Shown here: positions 23,531 through 35,399 of the stretch, one piece after another | Layout: every line of letters starts with the position of its first letter | Position numbering within the stretch: the stretch's first letter is position 1 | Origin: Arbacia lixula | Lineage: Eukaryota; Echinodermata; Echinoidea; Arbacioida; Arbaciidae | Direction of reading: 5' to 3' | Length of the DNA: 64,000 nt | Assembly: GCA_963669155.1 (NCBI GenBank) | Contig: OZ022593.1 | Span: forward strand, 15,952,258-16,016,257 | Translations under genes and position numbers: made by a program | The notes under the pieces: model-generated | What the model saw: only the letters and a program-made list of their open reading frames with translations | Told to the model about the DNA's origin: nothing | The model's database searches: none

Positions 23531-23984
23531 TGGAGGGGGCAGGAGGACAAAGACATTTCTTTGCAGTGTATGTATTTAATAATAAGTATACTTGCAAGGG
23601 AAATCTTTTCAAGAGTCCGGAAGCATCATTTTCTCATACATAAAATATAATTTCACACTGTCGCCAGTATCATATGGGTCAAGCAGCATCATCACTCATG
23701 TTGGTGTTCAATGTGCAAAATATACAGCAGAGAAAAATAATTTCAGGGAAAAATACATCAAACATGAGGTGTACACTCGTAAATCTCACTTAATTTAAAG
23801 CAGAGAGGCCCAATACGGTAATGGGGTATATGATATCAGGATATGTAGCTATCGAGCTGGAGAGAGTATCACACATTAACATAGCTTCCAGACTGTTGGG
23901 TATTTGTAAACCAAAACTATTCGATCAACTATTCTGGCTGCAATAGACGTATCTTTCTCGATTTCCTCTAAGAAAAGACGAGAG

Positions 23985-24340
23985 TGATACACTGACTAGT
24001 CTTAGAATATTACACTTTTTTCAGTGAATAGTCTTAGAATATTACACTCTATATTTCAGTGACTAGTCGTAGAATATCACACTATAATCAAGTGACTAAC
24101 CATAGAATGTCACGCTCTACATTTAAGTGACTAACTTTAGAATGTCACACTCTATATTTCAGTGACTAACCTTAGAATGTCATACTATAATTAAGTGACT
24201 AACCTGAGAATGTCACACTCTATATTTAAGTGACTAACCTTAGAATGTCATACTATAATTAAGTGACTAACCTTAGAATGTCACACTCTATATCTAAGTG
24301 ACTAACCTTTGAATGTCACACTCTATTTTTCAGTTTGGAT
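23985..24340 (+). repeat. Tandem array, ten 32-37 bp units
   Basis: Unit AGTGACTAACCTTAGAATGT followed by CACACTCTATATTTA. In the right half two unit types alternate (CACACTCTATATTTA and CATACTATAATTA), indicating growth by a two-unit block. Confidence 0.9.
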
Positions 24341-24771
24341 CAGAAATATCCCTCAGCCTGAAAGCCAGGCTAATTGAACATAGGAGCACAATTCTGAGTA
24401 GGTGCAAAGAGAGCAAATGGCTAGCATGGGCCATTGGGGCAGTTTTGAATTTCATATCCTCTTGCTTCATCTCTTTAGGGAAATGATATCAGATAGAATA
24501 TCTTTAGCATAAAAAGCTTTAAGAGGAATTGTACACAAAACTACATCAGGCATACAATGCAGCAGTTTATCAAATAAAAGCACTACTACATTGTACAATC
24601 TAGGAAACTGATAATGGATAGATTGTCATTACTGAACAAGCATTGAAGAGGAATTTTGTTTAATAGTACATACCGTGTTGGGCAAAAACAAAACAAGCAT
24701 TAAATGAAACACACTTTTAAACCTATGAGAAAGTGATCTTATAGAGAAAAAAAGCTTGAAGAGTTTACCCC

Positions 24772-24864
24772 CCCCCCCACCCACCCACACACCTCAGTAC
24801 CAAAGGTGAATGAAATGTGTACTATGTCAATGAGCTTTTCCTGGATTAGTACCAAGAGGGTTAA
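24772..24864. repeat. TTAA-bounded short palindromic unit
   Basis: Left end expanded by a C run, then CCTCAGTACCAAAGGTGAAT.. GTCAATGAGCTTTTCCTGG and TACCAAGAGGGTTAA. Confidence 0.6.
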
Positions 24865-25017
24865 CAGAATGTTACATGCTGTGAGGGACATTAACACAGC
24901 ATGCCTCTAAGAAATGCAATGGCACATTTCAACATCTGGGTCCTTTATCGGGTAGCTATCTTTCCCAAAAAGACAGTTGAAAAGGAATTTAACATCCCGA
25001 TACAATCAGCAAAGGGC

Positions 25018-25109
25018 ATTAACTCTTTGTGTCCTACTTAGGACTTACTTCATGAGTAATACATCCATATCCCATAGGTAGCAGTTCATCTGGTACCCAG
25101 AGGGTTAAA
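25018..25109. repeat. TTAA-bounded unit, variant type
   Basis: ATTAACTCTTTGTGTCCTAC to GGTACCCAGAGGGTTAA, with CCATATCCCATAGGTAGCAG inside; the 35.3- and 62.46-kb relics share this CCCATAGAG/AGC core. Confidence 0.5.
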
Positions 25110-25119
25110 TAAAAGCATT

Positions 25120-26170
25120 GCAACATTATGATATAAGAAGCATAAAAGGTCTGAAGAGAGGGGAGGGCAGGTAGACAGAGCATACCTCTAAGGCCTCGGG
25201 TATTGCAAACATGACTCATACATATGATGTAAATAAAGTTGGTATCAGGAAGGCAATGTACCAATCTGCAAGGACCTGGTAAAAAAAAAGGTAATCAGGT
25301 ACACATGATGGTACCTCACAGGCCTCAGTGTTGCAAATATGAATATATCGTGTAAATGAAGTTGTTATTAGGAATGTAGTATGACATTTTGCAAGGAATG
25401 GCTGAAAAAGTTTGTAAGGTAGACACGATACACCTTTTAAGGCCTCGGTATTGCGAACATGATTCATACATGAGCATATGATACAAATAATGTTGATATC
25501 AGGAATGCAAAATGCCATTCTACTAGGACCAGATGAAGGAGGTAGACATGATGTACCTACAAGGCCTCCGTGTTGCATACATGGTTATATTGTGTAAATA
25601 CAGTTTATATTGGGAATACAATATTACATTCTGCAAAGGGCTCGATGAAAACCATGATCAGATAGATATAATATACATGTAAGGCCCCGGTATTACAAAC
25701 ATGACTCATAAATGAGTATATGATGTAAATAAAGTTAGGAATGTAATATGACATTGAACAAGGACCTGATGAAAAAGTTCGTCAGGTAGACATAATATAC
25801 CTCTAAGGCCTCAGTCTCGCACACAAGAATTGATTGTGTAAAAAAAGTTGATATCAGAAATGTAATATGACATTTTGCAAGGACCAGGTGAAAAACGTAA
25901 TCAGGTAGACATCATACACCTAAAAGGCCTCAGTATTACAAACATGAGTGTATTGTGTAAATAGAGTTTGTATCTGGCACACCATATGACATTCTTCAAA
26001 TGAAGAATGTTGACATGATATTTCTCAAGGGGCCTGGTATTGCAAACATGACTAAAAACATGAGTGCATGATGTAAATAAAGATGATACCAGGGATACAA
26101 AATGACATTCTGCAAAGACCAGATGAAAAAAAAGTAGACATAGTATGCTCAAATTGCCTCTGAAAAGTCT
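25120..26170 (+). repeat. Degenerate tandem array, about eight 121-128 bp units
   Basis: Each unit has AAGGCCTCGGTATTGCAAAC, ATGACTCATACATGAGTATA, TGATGTAAATAAAGTTG and AATATGACATTCTGCAAGGA. AGGCCT cores near 25191, 25319, 25440, 25561, 25682, 25805 and 25926. Overlapping minus ORFs (25034-26290) come from the array. Confidence 0.85.
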
Positions 26171-26265
26171 TGCAATCCAGTATGACATTCTGCATTTCAG
26201 AATCCCAAGTTTGTGCCACTTGGGCAAGGAGAGAAGGAGAGAGAGAGTGCTTGGTACTGAGAGGG

Positions 26266-26344
26266 TTAACCCACTCAATCCCAGAGGCATGAAACTGAAC
26301 TGTATTGATATGGAGTTGTCAGTGAACGGAACTGAGAGGATTAA
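26266..26344. repeat. TTAA-bounded short palindromic unit
   Basis: TTAACCCACTCAATCCCAGAG to GGAACTGAGAGGATTAA, 79 bp. A half unit GCTTGGTACTGAGAGGGTTAA directly precedes it. Confidence 0.55.
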
Positions 26345-26469
26345 GAGGAGGTGGGGCTTTTCAGTAAGATATTCTGAGTGACTCTTTCTCCTGAGGGAAG
26401 CTCAAGGCAAAGTCTCTACTTGGAGAGTACTTACGATGTCATCCCAGAACAAGGCTCTTGCATCCTGAC

Positions 26470-26790
26470 ATCATGGGAAGGGGTTGGGAGGGGGGCAGGG
26501 AGGTTGAGTGGAGGGGTGTGGCAAGGGGCAGGGAGGGGGGCAGGGAGGTTGAGTGGAGGGGTGTGGCAAGGAGCAGGGAGGGGGTCAGGGACGTGGCATG
26601 GAGGGGTGTGGCAAGGGGCAGGGAGGGGGGCAGGGAGGTTGCGTGGAGGGGTGTGGCAAGGGGCAGGGGAGGGGGTCAGGGAGGTTGTGTGGAGGGGTGA
26701 GGCAAGGGGCAGGGAGGGGGTCAGGGAGGGAGGGGCATGGTGGGGTACTCTGCGGAGATGCGCGGAGGAGGGGGGGGGGGGAACCCACTA
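26470..26790 (+). repeat. G-rich minisatellite, ~52-bp units
   Basis: About five copies of GGGAGGTTGAGTGGAGGGGT followed by GTGGCAAGGGGCAGGGAGG, ending in a G run. The sequence is strongly purine-biased with closely spaced GGG runs. ORFs 26378-26839 in several frames are artefacts. Confidence 0.9.
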
Positions 26791-27334
26791 GGTTGGCCAA
26801 AAGAGGCACATAGTCAGACAGGTCAAATATTACTGACATTTATTCTTCATATTCCTTTTTTTTTTTAATCCATGAGCTGTGTGGTCACAGGACTGTCAAT
26901 ACAACTGTTAGAAGTGCGTCCTCCAGGCGACAAAAAGTAGCGGTGTGGGGATCAAGGGGTCAAAAACTTGGAAGTTGATTTCTGAGTGCAGTCAGACTAC
27001 CCAATATTTCAGGTATATTTGCAGGTAATGAAATATTCCCAATTTGACTTAGAAATTGATGTTGATGATAATTTTTGTGTTCAGACTACCACAAGTACAC
27101 AACTAGAAGGACACTTGTGCCCAATTAGTGAATAGTTTGCCAATGAAGTATATGTTGTAAATCTCTACTCAATATTTACAACACAAACAGAACAAAGGGC
27201 TTCACTCTTTTGTGCTTTCCAATTGAAGAAAAAAAACAAAATATAGTCAACTTAGCAACACGGTGGTTGTATTTAATTTTCATCAAAGCACTACAAAAAG
27301 CACAATGAGTATAGGATATGAAGAATCTTCTTAC

Positions 27335-27391
27335 CTTTGGGCTCCCATCATGCTGTGGTTTATCCTTGGCAAGTGTCCCAAAGATGGTGGG
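27335..27391 (-). CDS. Gene A, exon 2 (57 bp)
   Basis: Minus strand: acceptor TATCTTACAG, exactly 19 codons (PTIFGTLAKDKPQHDGSPK), donor CCAAAG followed by GTAAGAAG. Both ends are in phase 0 and match the end of exon 1 (28521) and the start of the exon at 10511-10697. Near-consensus splice sites on both sides of a symmetric open 57-mer in AT-rich intron make this convincing despite its length. The joined reading across exons 1 and 2 runs ..FRFGVALT then PTIFGTLAK... Confidence 0.7.
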
Positions 27392-28144
27392 CTGTAAGAT
27401 ATAACATTACAAATAAAAATAGATCAACCTCAAAATCATTAACCCGCTGTTGACTTCTTTCTGGACATTAAACTATTTTAACACAGATGTCATCTGGATA
27501 ATGTAGGCAATGGAGTCAATTACACACCTGAAATGAGAAAACAACATGCAAAACATTTTGGAGCATCCCTCTCAACAAATATACAACACAGGAAAAACAT
27601 CTACTTGGTAAGCTTGTGATCTGGAGTATGGCAGAGGATCTAAAAACCTGTGAGATTTAAGTTTGATAACAAAGAAACACTAAATTCTTTAAACTTTATT
27701 TTCTCTGTCATTTGAAGGAGATGAAGTAGGAGAATAATTGCAATCTCTGCATGCATACCTGTGGTCAATCAGAAGGAAAAAAAATATAAATTAGATCATT
27801 ATTGACTTGACAAGTATCCTCAATGGAATTCTACTTCCTCTGAAAAAGGAGATGGTGTATACAATTTACATATCTAAAAATGGAGTAAAACTAACAAATT
27901 AGTTGTTTGCTTACATACATTGTCTGAGAATGCTCCAATCACTAATGTGGAGATGTTGCACATAAATTTTACATGATGTACAAATCCAATATTGTCTGGT
28001 CAATATAAATGAGGCTACTGCACTTTCTTGGATTGAATCATCTCCAAAAGTCAAGCGTTCTCGCCTTTGGACAGGAGTTTCAAATTACGGGCTGACTCCA
28101 CATCTTCACTAGATTTCAGAAAGTAGAGAATTATTCTGTGTGAA

Positions 28145-28300
28145 TACATGCCTGTGGGGTGTGTGTATGTTTATATGTATTTGTGTAAATGTATATGTGT
28201 GGATGTTTGTCTATGTGATGTGTGTACATGTTTGTGTATTTGTACATGTGTGAGTGTGCGTATGTGTGACTGTGTGTGTGTGTGTTTATATTTGTGTGAG
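28145..28300 (+). repeat. TG-rich tract
   Basis: TGTATGTG, GTGTGTGTGT and related repeats, about 150 bp. Confidence 0.8.
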
Positions 28301-28520
28301 AGTTCATGAACACAAAAGTATATGCAAAGCATGTCTGTCCTATCTGTTCTTCTGTCTGTCAAATATTGAATTATATGTACACGAATCGCACCTGAACTGT
28401 CTGAGAGCACAAGTACATTTGTCCATCTGTCTATCTGCAACACTTTTAACATAGCAGTACACAAATTACACTTTGAGCCGCACATAATTCAGAGGGAGAG
28501 TTCACACCAGCCCGACTTAC

Positions 28521-28718
28521 AGTGAGAGCAACTCCAAACCGGAAGAGATCGGCTCTGACGAGAGACTGGTGGAGGTGCAGTCCGTCTTGCTTGGGTGCGA
28601 ACGATCCATCCGTCCCGATATTAAACGCCACCGAGCTGCAATGACACACCTTGTCCCAAATGAACGTCGCCAACACCGCGGGCTTCTGGGATGCTTCGGT
28701 CCCGTTCTCATCATGCAT
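28521..28718 (-). CDS. Gene A, probable first coding exon (66 codons)
   Basis: Minus strand ATG at 28718 opens a 66-codon frame ending exactly at a consensus donor (CTCACT followed by GTAAGT). The peptide reads MHDENGTEASQKPAVLATFI, then WDKVCHCSSVAFNIGTDGSF, and ends LVRADLFRFGVALT. The segment is clearly more CpG-rich than its surroundings, as expected near a transcription start. A second ATG at 28714 in another frame is also open, but the chosen frame is the one that continues through exon 2 in phase. No signal peptide is evident at the N-terminus. The family is not recognised. Length and start are tentative because an upstream non-coding exon cannot be excluded. Confidence 0.65.
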
Positions 28719-30250
28719 AGTTCCGCTCAATTTTCGGGGTTGTAATTAACGCTTCGGGACATGAATTCGCAGAACGAAACGTCCACTTTTCTTTCTTTAT
28801 TTCACGCAGAGTACCTCCACATGATCTCACCCATTATAGAGTACACGTGCCATTGTGAATGATATATATAGTCTTGCACTTGGAGTTATATTAAGTCCTT
28901 CTTTATCAGGCAAAAGGTTGCTCTACAGAATTTGCATGTATAAAAACATACAGGGTTAACCTGTGGGGTTTTTCTGCAAGATACCTGCGATTTGTCTTCC
29001 CAACATGCACTTGGGCCTCATGTTCCATAGGGTAAGTCCGGAGCTAAAATGACGCAAACAGCATTAACATAATATGCGATAGCCACGATACGCCTGTGGC
29101 ATAGGAGCTTTCCTGACGGTGGAGACTGTTCCAGCAAGTTCATGCATCATATATTCTTTATTCCAATATGTTTTTCCACACCTTGCTATTTACTTGAGAA
29201 CAAAGCTTTAACCATCTCAGTACCAAGCCATGGAAATCACACTGAGTTATTACACACTTTATCCTCCCGGGGGATTGAGAGTCTTAGAGGGTAATAATTA
29301 TGAGATGGTGTCCTATGTTATGATGAAATCACCACCACTGGTATCTGTTTGCTGCTCACCCGACAACACGCGATCAAAGAAAGAAGATTATTTGGTTATC
29401 TGGTGACGATGACCTCCAGGTACTGCATCACTACAGATGCTTTTTAGGCTCCTCATAGAAACCACATGGATGCGTTGCTAGGTGGATACCACATGCGGGT
29501 ACGGTGGTGGTAATGATGATGCACTTCAGCTCTCATCTACCGGAGTGACTCAATCAAACACATCCCTGATGAGAATACAACATGTGGTCCTCTTTCTCCC
29601 CCTCTGTGATAACCACATGGCAGTTTACTACAACAGTTTGTTACCTGTGGGACTGAGAGGGTTAATTGCTATGAGTCACTGAGAGTCAGGCCTCATTCAG
29701 CAGAGAGTTGGGAAGATGGCTCTTGACTGTGAAGGTTGATGAGATGTAAATTCACAGCTGACCATCAATGACTGTAAAATAAGTTCCATAGAAATGAATA
29801 AGACATTCAAGCGATGGTGTTAGGCGGCTACACAAACACAGCAGACAGCTTGAAGAGTTGTACGAGCATCCACGCTCAGTTCATACCACGGAGTAAACCC
29901 TGGTTATTTAAATTGATGCGGAACTATTTTGAGAGCATACTCAAAAACAAAACCCGGCCCGCCAGTCCCACCATCAATCCACAATACAACTTGTATGCGA
30001 TTACCGCTGCTCCTGTCGCAATTCGAGTGCATTTGCCAAACCTCATTCACTATCTCGCTCGAAACCCAACCAGACGAGATGGCACGGGACAGCGGACAAA
30101 ATTCGGGAATTAAGAATCAATTGGCAACGCTCTCGTAAACAACCCCCCAGTGCAGCGCCGTGAAATTCGGTCAAACTGTCGTGTAAGGGCACTCGCATGC
30201 ACATCTTCAGTGTCTCTCGTTTGCTGACATTCACTGAGGAGAGGGAGTGT
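28719..30250 (-). promoter_or_regulatory. CpG-enriched 5' flank of gene A
   Basis: Two CpG-enriched patches (about 28,500-28,780 and 29,860-30,190) lie just upstream of the presumed first exon in otherwise CpG-poor sequence. They contain no convincing ORF with splice signals on either strand. The positions suit a promoter or non-coding first exon of the minus-strand gene. No TATA box can be defended. The interval also contains one copy of the TTAA-bounded short repeat (29209-29296) and a fragment near 29650. Confidence 0.3.
29209..29296. repeat. TTAA-bounded short palindromic unit
   Basis: TTAACCATCTCAGTACCAAGCC to GAGTCTTAGAGGGTAATAA. A right-half fragment (GGGACTGAGAGGGTTAA) lies near 29650. 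Confidence 0.55.
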
Positions 30251-30284
30251 GAGTGTGTGTGTGTAAATTAATGGTCGTTCTCTC

Positions 30285-30297
30285 TCCCACTCTCCCC

Positions 30298-30354
<57 letters not shown>

Positions 30355-30980
30355 TCTCTCTCTCTCTCTCTGTGTCACCATGCCTGGTAGCGCTTCCATC
30401 ATCCATCCAGGCCTACCTCAATTCTCCCTCCCTCCTTCCTCCAACCCCCTTGTCCTCCCACCAAGATAAGTATCTCTGTCATTTTTCCTCTCTCTCTCTC
30501 TCTCTCTCCTTTTTCGCTTACTCTCTTCATCTCATATCCTCCCTGATATCTCCACTTTTCCAATTCTCCTTCTCTTAACCTAACATTTATTTATCCTATC
30601 TAGCTTTCTCTCTCACCATTCTCTCTCTCTCTCTCTCTCTTCATCCCTCTCTGTCCTCCCTCTCCCTCTCCCCCTCCCCTCCCTCTCCCCCCCCCCTCCC
30701 TCTCCCTCTCCCCCTCCCTCTCCCTTCCCTCTCCCCCCTCCCTCTCCCTATCCCCTCCCTCTCCCTCTCCATCTTTTTCCTTTCTTTTTCTTTTTCTTTC
30801 TTTTTCCTTCCCTTCTTTCTTTCTCTCTCCCCTTCTTCCTCCTCCTCCTCCCTCATCCCTCTTCCTCCCCCTTTCCCTCCCCATCTCCCTCTACCTCTCT
30901 CCCCTCCTCTCCCTCTCCCTCCCTACCCCCCTCTCTCTCTCTTTCTTTCCCCTCTCCTTTCTCTAGTTCTTTCCAACCCT
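30285..30980 (+). repeat. CT-rich tract, ~700 bp with unique insert
   Basis: Pure (CT)n at 30298-30371, a partly unique stretch to 30480, then CT, CCCTCTCC and TTTCTTTTT blocks to about 30980. Confidence 0.9.
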
Positions 30981-31119
30981 CTCTCCCCCCTCTCCCTCTG
31001 TAACAAACCCACTCCTCTGAGTCACCCTCATTACAATATGGCAGGCAGTGAAGTGCAAAGAGCCCACTCCAGGCCATCAGCTATTCTTCTATCCCATCCA
31101 TTTTCTTCTGCCACCTGCA

Positions 31120-31580
31120 TACATGAGCATTGCTCAAGACCACTATCCTGTGCACCCCGTTCACACCCACAAAGTAAACATCCCACTCTGCAACATCACA
31201 GAGCTATGCTTACAAAAGCATTACTCAAGACCACAAACAAAGTAACTTATTCATACTCAGTAGATAAAACAATGTATGCTTTTGTACACTGCAACATCGC
31301 AGGTAGAGACCATAATACTATGCGCCCCATTCATACTTGGTTTACAACAGCATTAATCAAGACAACTTATGTATGTGCCCCATTCACACTCATACGATGA
31401 AGACACATGATATCATAGACAATGTAACATTACAGAACTAGGTATATAGCAGCATCACCCAAGACCACTAACCTATGCACCCATTCACATCTAGAAGATG
31501 ATATTATAAATAATCTCACAATGCTGTTACATAAACAAAGCTATTGAAACATGAGCATTACACAAGACTGCTTAGCATAT
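31120..31580 (+). repeat. Degenerate tandem array, ~90-105 bp units
   Basis: GAGCATTGCTCAAGACCACT, GCACCCCGTTCACACCCAC and TAACATTACAGAACTA motifs recur five or six times with heavy divergence. Confidence 0.6.
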
Positions 31581-32499
31581 CTAACCCATTCACACCAAGA
31601 AGTACTCCAAAAAGTACATATCACCATACCATCCTGCTATTCAACTTCATAAACCTATGCACACATGATCATCAAAATAAACAAGACCACCGATATATCC
31701 AACCAAATCCCTTATCACAAAGGAGAATATACTGTTATACCACCCTTACTTGCTTCACCACATATTAACACACGATACATAAGCATACCTAAAACGTGCT
31801 CACCTATGTTCCAATGCATGGATCCCAATCACAACAAGGTTAATGTGTTTCCCAGCATCCTTCGATGCAACATGGCAGCTGCGTATTGCAACTTGTACTC
31901 ACCCTTCCTGACTTTCAAAGAATAATCATGAAGACTAACATAAAGCACATAGAAATCAGGCATAAAAATAGGTTTATCAAACTAAACCACTCATGAATCA
32001 GGATTTTTTTTTTTTTTTTTGGGGGGGGGGGGGAGGGAGGCAGATTATGGAATATGCATCAATAATCTTAATGAAATAATAACTATCAATGGATGTTTGG
32101 CAATCAATGCTACCATATTGTTTTTGCTGCATAGCAGGTGAGATCAACCTGGGTAGAGTTTGTGCATAAGTATGTGCTTCATTGCATCTTGAGAAACACC
32201 TCAAGACATTCGCCTTGTCATTGAACTTTATATTAAGTCACCTGCCAATCACAGCAAGAGGCACACTAATAAGAAACAACTGTGAAAAGGACTAGACTAT
32301 AATTTGTGCATGTGACACTATCTGATATAAAATTGCCATCCAAATCAAATTAATTTGACTGTGAATCACAGCTAGTCCCAAATTGACAGTAACCAAGAAA
32401 TAAATCTCATGACAATATTTAGAAATGCAATATGTTGAAGCATAGTACTTTTTTTCCTGATTATCTTTAGATGACAGCGAGAGAGGGAGGGTACAGGAG

Positions 32500-33240
32500 T
32501 GATGATAGGAAAGAGGAGCACAGGTAGGGGAGGGGTAAGAGAAGGATCTGGAACTGGTAGTGGAGGGGTAGGGTGGGGTAGAGTAAGGGAGTGGGAAAGG
32601 GGGGTTAATTAATGAGGATTAAAGGTAAAGAGAAGGCTTAACAGTAAGTGTGGGTTGAGAGTGGGGAGGGGACTGATAAGTGGTAACGGATAGGAAGAAA
32701 AGGGAGTGGAAAAGGGGGGTTAATTCATGAGGATTAAAGGGTAAGGGAAGGCTTAACGGTAAGTGTGGGTTGAGAGTGGGGAAGGGACTGGTAAGTGGTA
32801 AGGGATAGGAAGAAAAGGGAGTGGTGAGAGAGGGGTATGCTTGGGTAAGGGAGTGGAAAGTGGGTTAGGTAGGGAGTGTTACTGGTAGGAAAAGGGATAA
32901 GGAAGGGGGGAAGGGAGGGTAAATGAGGGTTGATGGTGGGGAAGGGACTGGTTAATAGTAAGGGGTAGGAAAGGGAGTGGTGAGAGAGGGGTATGGTTGT
33001 GTAAGGGAGTAGGGGGGGGGGTAAAGGTAGGAAAAGGGATAAAGACGGGAGGGAAAGATGAAAGGTAAAAGAGGTTTGATGGCGGGGAAGGGACTAGTAA
33101 GTGGTAAGGGATAGGAAAGAAAAGGGAGGGGAGTAGGAAGGGGTAAGAGTTTTTAAATGGGGGAAAGGGGGGAGGGGGTAAATAGGGAGGGTTAAAGAGA
33201 CAGGGTAGGAAGGGGAAGGGGAAGCCTAGGGGAAAGGTAA
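32500..33240 (+). repeat. Purine-rich minisatellite, ~116-bp units with partial copies
   Basis: Two nearly full units (about 32589-32705 and 32706-32820) share GGGGGGTTAATTAATGAGGA, GGCTTAACAGTAAGTGTGGG and GGTAAGGGATAGGAAGAAAA; partial copies continue to about 33130. The minus ORF 32879-33304 is an artefact. Confidence 0.8.
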
Positions 33241-34696
33241 GGGGATAGACCAGGCAAGGGTTGACATACACGCCAAGCTCCAGTAATACACAGTCGCACA
33301 CCACTCCACATCACGCTCCCGATATAATCATCCCTGTCAAGCTACGGTAAAGACTCAAGCATGGATGAATCTCCAAGATGCGCTCCACTGCGCCCTGAGA
33401 AAACATCTTAAAGGTCTGTTAGAGGTGCGTGGCCTGTGCGACGGAAGGACCCTGCCGAAACTAACCTCTTGAGGAATGCCATGTTCATTGGATGTCGGGC
33501 AAATAAATGCTAGTTCATTCGACTGCCATGCTGCCAACTGTATCATGAAAATAGTTCTTCATACTTGATCTATTTCTCTCTCTTTTTTTTCTCTCTCTCT
33601 CTCTCTTTCTCTCCTTTTCATGTCCCTGTTGGTATGCACTTTACAATATACATTACATCAAGTAATTTTCCCAACTGACATTTACTAAATGCACTTAAGT
33701 GTGATTTTCTCCAAAGAGACATAGACATGTTTCATCCAGTATTTCCAAATGTATCCATTTTCACTTTTCTTGTCAATTGTTGCTTTGTCTGACAAGCATT
33801 TTTTTGTCTGAAAGATAAGTGCAAAAGAATGCATATATACATGATTAAATCTAGCCTGGCAAATCAATCAATTAATAATTAAAGTGGGTAGCTTGGTTGT
33901 GCATTTAATGGTGAGACGATGAAGCAAAAGGATAATTTGTCCACCCCTATGCATGAATACAATACACTTGATGCCTTCGGTCAAGAATCCTGTTCAAGAG
34001 TTAATTAATATCAAACAATACTATACAACGCACAATGCAAGCCATAGACCAAGCCCAATATACCAGACTATGAGAATCAAAGACCACACTAAAATACTGG
34101 AGAGCACAAACGCTGATTGAAATCCATACAGAGAATCAACACAATATCCAGTAGGGGTGCATGGCCAGTTATCCAGATCACGAACAAAAGCTTGAAAACC
34201 TGATCCAACTTGTAGGCTCCCACCAACGACTTCACAATGATTCCTTAGCACACTTGCCCTCCACTCATACCACAATCTCCACGGCGACTGGTATAGAATT
34301 CCCAATCACTCCTCTACCTCCGTTGTCGTCCGACGACCAACAATTGATGAAACAGGGGGCTCTCAAAAGCAATCACTCTCCCCGCTACGAATCTCCGATC
34401 CCAAAGTGACGCCTCTCTCCCAGTCTCTCCCCTTTCTTCTCCAATCTGAGCGCGAGCTGGACGCTGCAACCGCGTTCGTTCATCCCATCCCATCACAACC
34501 CCCTCGCAGGTGAAATCCCGAAATGAGAATGCAAATTGCCGAAATATGACATGCTCTGAGGTGTTTTCATGTGCGGCCCGCTGCGATGGATGGATGGATG
34601 GATGCATACACGCTTGGCTGACGAGGGCCCGAGATTACAAATAGCAAATTTTCTCTTCTCTCCTCTCCAATTCATCACTCCCAGTGATATGCTGCC

Positions 34697-34777
34697 TAAA
34701 CCCTCTCAGTACTAAGCCATGGAAAACCCTATTGACTTATCATACATGTCATGCACCTATAATACTGGGAGGGTTAA
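34697..34777. repeat. TTAA-bounded short palindromic unit
   Basis: TAAACCCTCTCAGTACTAAGCC to AATACTGGGAGGGTTAA, 81 bp, the cleanest copy: termini AACCCTCTCAGTA and TACTGGGAGGGTT. Confidence 0.7.
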
Positions 34778-35138
34778 CCCAATGAATGCCACACAAAGTG
34801 ATGTGCATACATGTTTTTATGTACTTCTACATATTCAAACTGCCCCTGGCATTGCTAGACTTAAGACACAACCAGATAATGAATAGGATGTTTTTGCAGA
34901 TGTGCTTTCAGTGTATCTCATGCCAACTAAAATCAATACTACCTTTTTTTCTTTCTGGAAGAAGATTCCTTTTTTAATACTGAGAGTAGAGGGTTGCAAG
35001 AGAAGGAGAAAGGGTTTGTGCCATAGGTGATTATCCATCAGAAAACAAAATCTTTGCAAGGAATTTTTTAAAAGATGTTTTTTTCTTATTATTCTGCTGT
35101 TTGTGAAATAGGACTTCCTTCCATACAAAACTACACCT

Positions 35139-35229
35139 TTAACCCATTGTGTGCTGGATAAAATGGCCTCTCTACAGCGTTTATATGCAAAAGTTGTGCA
35201 AAAATGCCCAATCCCGCATAAAGAGTTAA
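35139..35229. repeat. TTAA-bounded unit, variant type
   Basis: TTTAACCCATTGTGTGCTGG to GCATAAAGAGTTAA, about 90 bp. Confidence 0.4.
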
Positions 35230-35303
35230 TCCTTGGCATGCCAAATGAAGTACCATTCTATGCATTTTGTGTAGTTATACCACTTAAATGCAGAAGCAAT
35301 ACA

Positions 35304-35399
35304 TTAACCCTTAACGCACCACTTGTGACCAATCACACCATCAATACACAAATCCCATAGAGCGTCATTTAGTCTGGCACACAGTGTGTTACGGGTTAA
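35304..35399. repeat. TTAA-bounded unit, variant type
   Basis: TTAACCCTTAACGCACCACT to ACAGTGTGTTACGGGTTAA, 96 bp, with AAATCCCATAGAGCGTCATT inside. Confidence 0.5.

Noticed and set aside
26378-26839. Gly/Arg-rich ORFs in several frames on both strands
   Set aside because: Produced by the G-rich minisatellite.
34161-34409. Plus ORF of 82 codons beginning MASYPDHEQKLENL
   Set aside because: Protein-like composition and ATG start, but no donor in a convincing position and three frames on the other strand are also open in this CpG-richer patch. Left uncalled.
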